A stretch of 23,189 nucleotides of DNA, from positions 1 to 23,189 of the forward strand of contig CAZIGG010000039.1 in NCBI GenBank assembly GCA_964538575.1. Reading direction: 5' to 3'. Position numbers and translations under genes: made by a program. Shown here in pieces: positions 22,291-23,189 of the stretch (position 1 is the first letter of the stretch; each line of letters opens with the position of its first letter). The notes beneath the pieces were generated by a model. That model was not told where the DNA came from and made no database searches. It worked only from the letters and a program-made list of their open reading frames with translations. Source of the DNA: UBA2336 sp964538575. GTDB lineage: Bacteria; Bacteroidota; Bacteroidia; Cytophagales; Cyclobacteriaceae.

Positions 22291-23189
22291 GTGAACAGTT
22301 ACGGTACACTCTTCAGGATTTCAACATTTGGCGAATCGCACGGTCCGGCTATTGGTGTGATCATTGATGGCTGTCCGGCAGGACTGACAATCGATGAAAA
22401 TTTCATACAATCCGAGATGGATCGCAGAAAGCCCGGCCAGTCCAAAATCACTACTCAGCGTAAGGAAGACGATACGTTTAAAATTCTTTCCGGAATATTT
22501 GAAGGCAAGAGTACCGGTACACCAATCGCTATTGTGATAGAAAATCAGGATCAGCGCAGCAAAGACTATTCACACATTCAACATGCATTCCGCCCTTCAC
22601 ATGCGGATTATACCTACGAGGTAAAATACGGCCATCGCGATTATCGCGGGGGCGGCAGAAGCTCAGCACGCGAAACCGCGGCTCGTGTAGCCGCAGGAGC
22701 CATTGCAAAGTTATTATTGAAACAATCAGGGGTTGACATATCAGCTTTCGTATCCCAGGTTGGAGGCATCAAAACGGATCATTACACCAAACTCGACCTG
22801 ACAAAAACCGAAGATAACATCGTTCGGTGTCCCGATCAGAAGACTGCGGAAAAAATGATCGCATTGATTGACGAGGTTCGGTTAGATCGTGATACGATTG
22901 GTGGGGTAGTTACGTGCGTAATCAAAAATTCACCGGTAGGATTAGGTGAACCCGTATTTGATAAGTTACATGCTGAACTGGGCAAAGCGATGCTCAGCAT
23001 CAATGCAGTGAAAGGGTTTGAATACGGCAGCGGCTTTGAGGGGATTAAATTACGCGGCTCGCAGCACAACGATGAGTTTTATAAAGAAGGTGATAAGATC
23101 CGCACAAAAACAAATCACTCCGGTGGCGTGCAGGGCGGCATCAGCAACGGGGAGGATATTTATTTTAACGTAGCGTTTAAGCCTGTTGC
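22291..23189 (+). CDS. aroC: Chorismate synthase (partial at right edge)
   Basis: AroC uses reduced FMN to convert EPSP to chorismate, the last shikimate-pathway step. The GTG at 22291 immediately follows the batD stop and gives the canonical N-terminus MNSYGTLFRISTFGESHGPAIG. Diagnostic segments are DRRKPGQSKITTQRKE, FRPSHADYTYEVKYGHRDYRGGGRSSARETAARVAAGA (starts near residue 107), GGVVTCVIKNSPVGLGEPVFDKL and NHSGGVQGGISNGE. About 299 codons are present; the family is about 350-370 residues, so 50-70 residues lie beyond the edge. The zero-base junction with batD suggests translational coupling, although the two functions are unrelated. Confidence 0.95.
   Translation, partial: MNSYGTLFRISTFGESHGPAIGVIIDGCPAGLTIDENFIQSEMDRRKPGQSKITTQRKEDDTFKILSGIFEGKSTGTPIAIVIENQDQRSKDYSHIQHAFRPSHADYTYEVKYGHRDYRGGGRSSARETAARVAAGAIAKLLLKQSGVDISAFVSQVGGIKTDHYTKLDLTKTEDNIVRCPDQKTAEKMIALIDEVRLDRDTIGGVVTCVIKNSPVGLGEPVFDKLHAELGKAMLSINAVKGFEYGSGFEGIKLRGSQHNDEFYKEGDKIRTKTNHSGGVQGGISNGEDIYFNVAFKPV

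Overview
This window looks like a piece of a Bacteroidota chromosome, most likely from the Cytophagales or a close relative. Three lines support this. Promoter-like sites fit the Bacteroidota consensus (TTG, about 19-20 bp, then TAnnTTTG) upstream of rpsP, rplU, rplS, fbaB and the ZIP gene. Shine-Dalgarno sequences are scarce. Several proteins are typical of the phylum: an S16 with a long Ala/Glu/Lys tail, a DUF3127 protein, a BatD protein, and an AccD without its zinc ribbon. The two 100-base N runs show a draft or metagenome assembly. The content is mainly housekeeping, and I see no CRISPR array, transposase, phage gene, rRNA or tRNA.

Layout. Positions 1-1426 (-) hold the N-terminal half of 2-oxoglutarate dehydrogenase E1 (sucA). 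Positions 1623-4470 hold rpsP, rimM, trmD and rplS (+), a classical ribosome and tRNA-modification operon. Here it is split by a terminator hairpin after rpsP and by a lipoprotein gene on the opposite strand between rimM and trmD. Next come fbaB (class I aldolase) and accD (+), then rpmA and rplU (-), which are transcribed divergently from nrdB-nrdA (+, class Ia ribonucleotide reductase). Positions 11579-13980 (+) form a translationally coupled pair: a Tat-exported GH109 glycosidase and an APH-fold sugar kinase resembling N-acetylhexosamine 1-kinase. Together they suggest release and phosphorylation of N-acetylgalactosamine.

From 17561 back to 13973 (-) lie acs (acetyl-CoA synthetase), a Uma2-family nuclease, a DUF3127 protein with an SSB-like acidic tail, and an unknown membrane-anchored protein. 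A ZIP metal transporter (-) diverges from ruvB (+). Between them is a striking TGTTGC/GCAACA inverted-repeat cluster that overlaps the predicted ZIP promoter. queG follows ruvB and is cut by the second N run. After a small unknown gene (-) come batD and the start of aroC (+, running off the right edge).

The first N run (15569-15668) is flanked by an identical 55-bp sequence on both sides, so it is almost certainly an unmerged contig overlap and not missing DNA. The second (20410-20509) lies beside a dispersed hairpin repeat and does hide the end of queG. The most interesting items are the ZIP/ruvB operator, the GH109-kinase pair, the split rpsP operon, the cysteine-free AccD, and the long palindrome-containing leader of nrdB.
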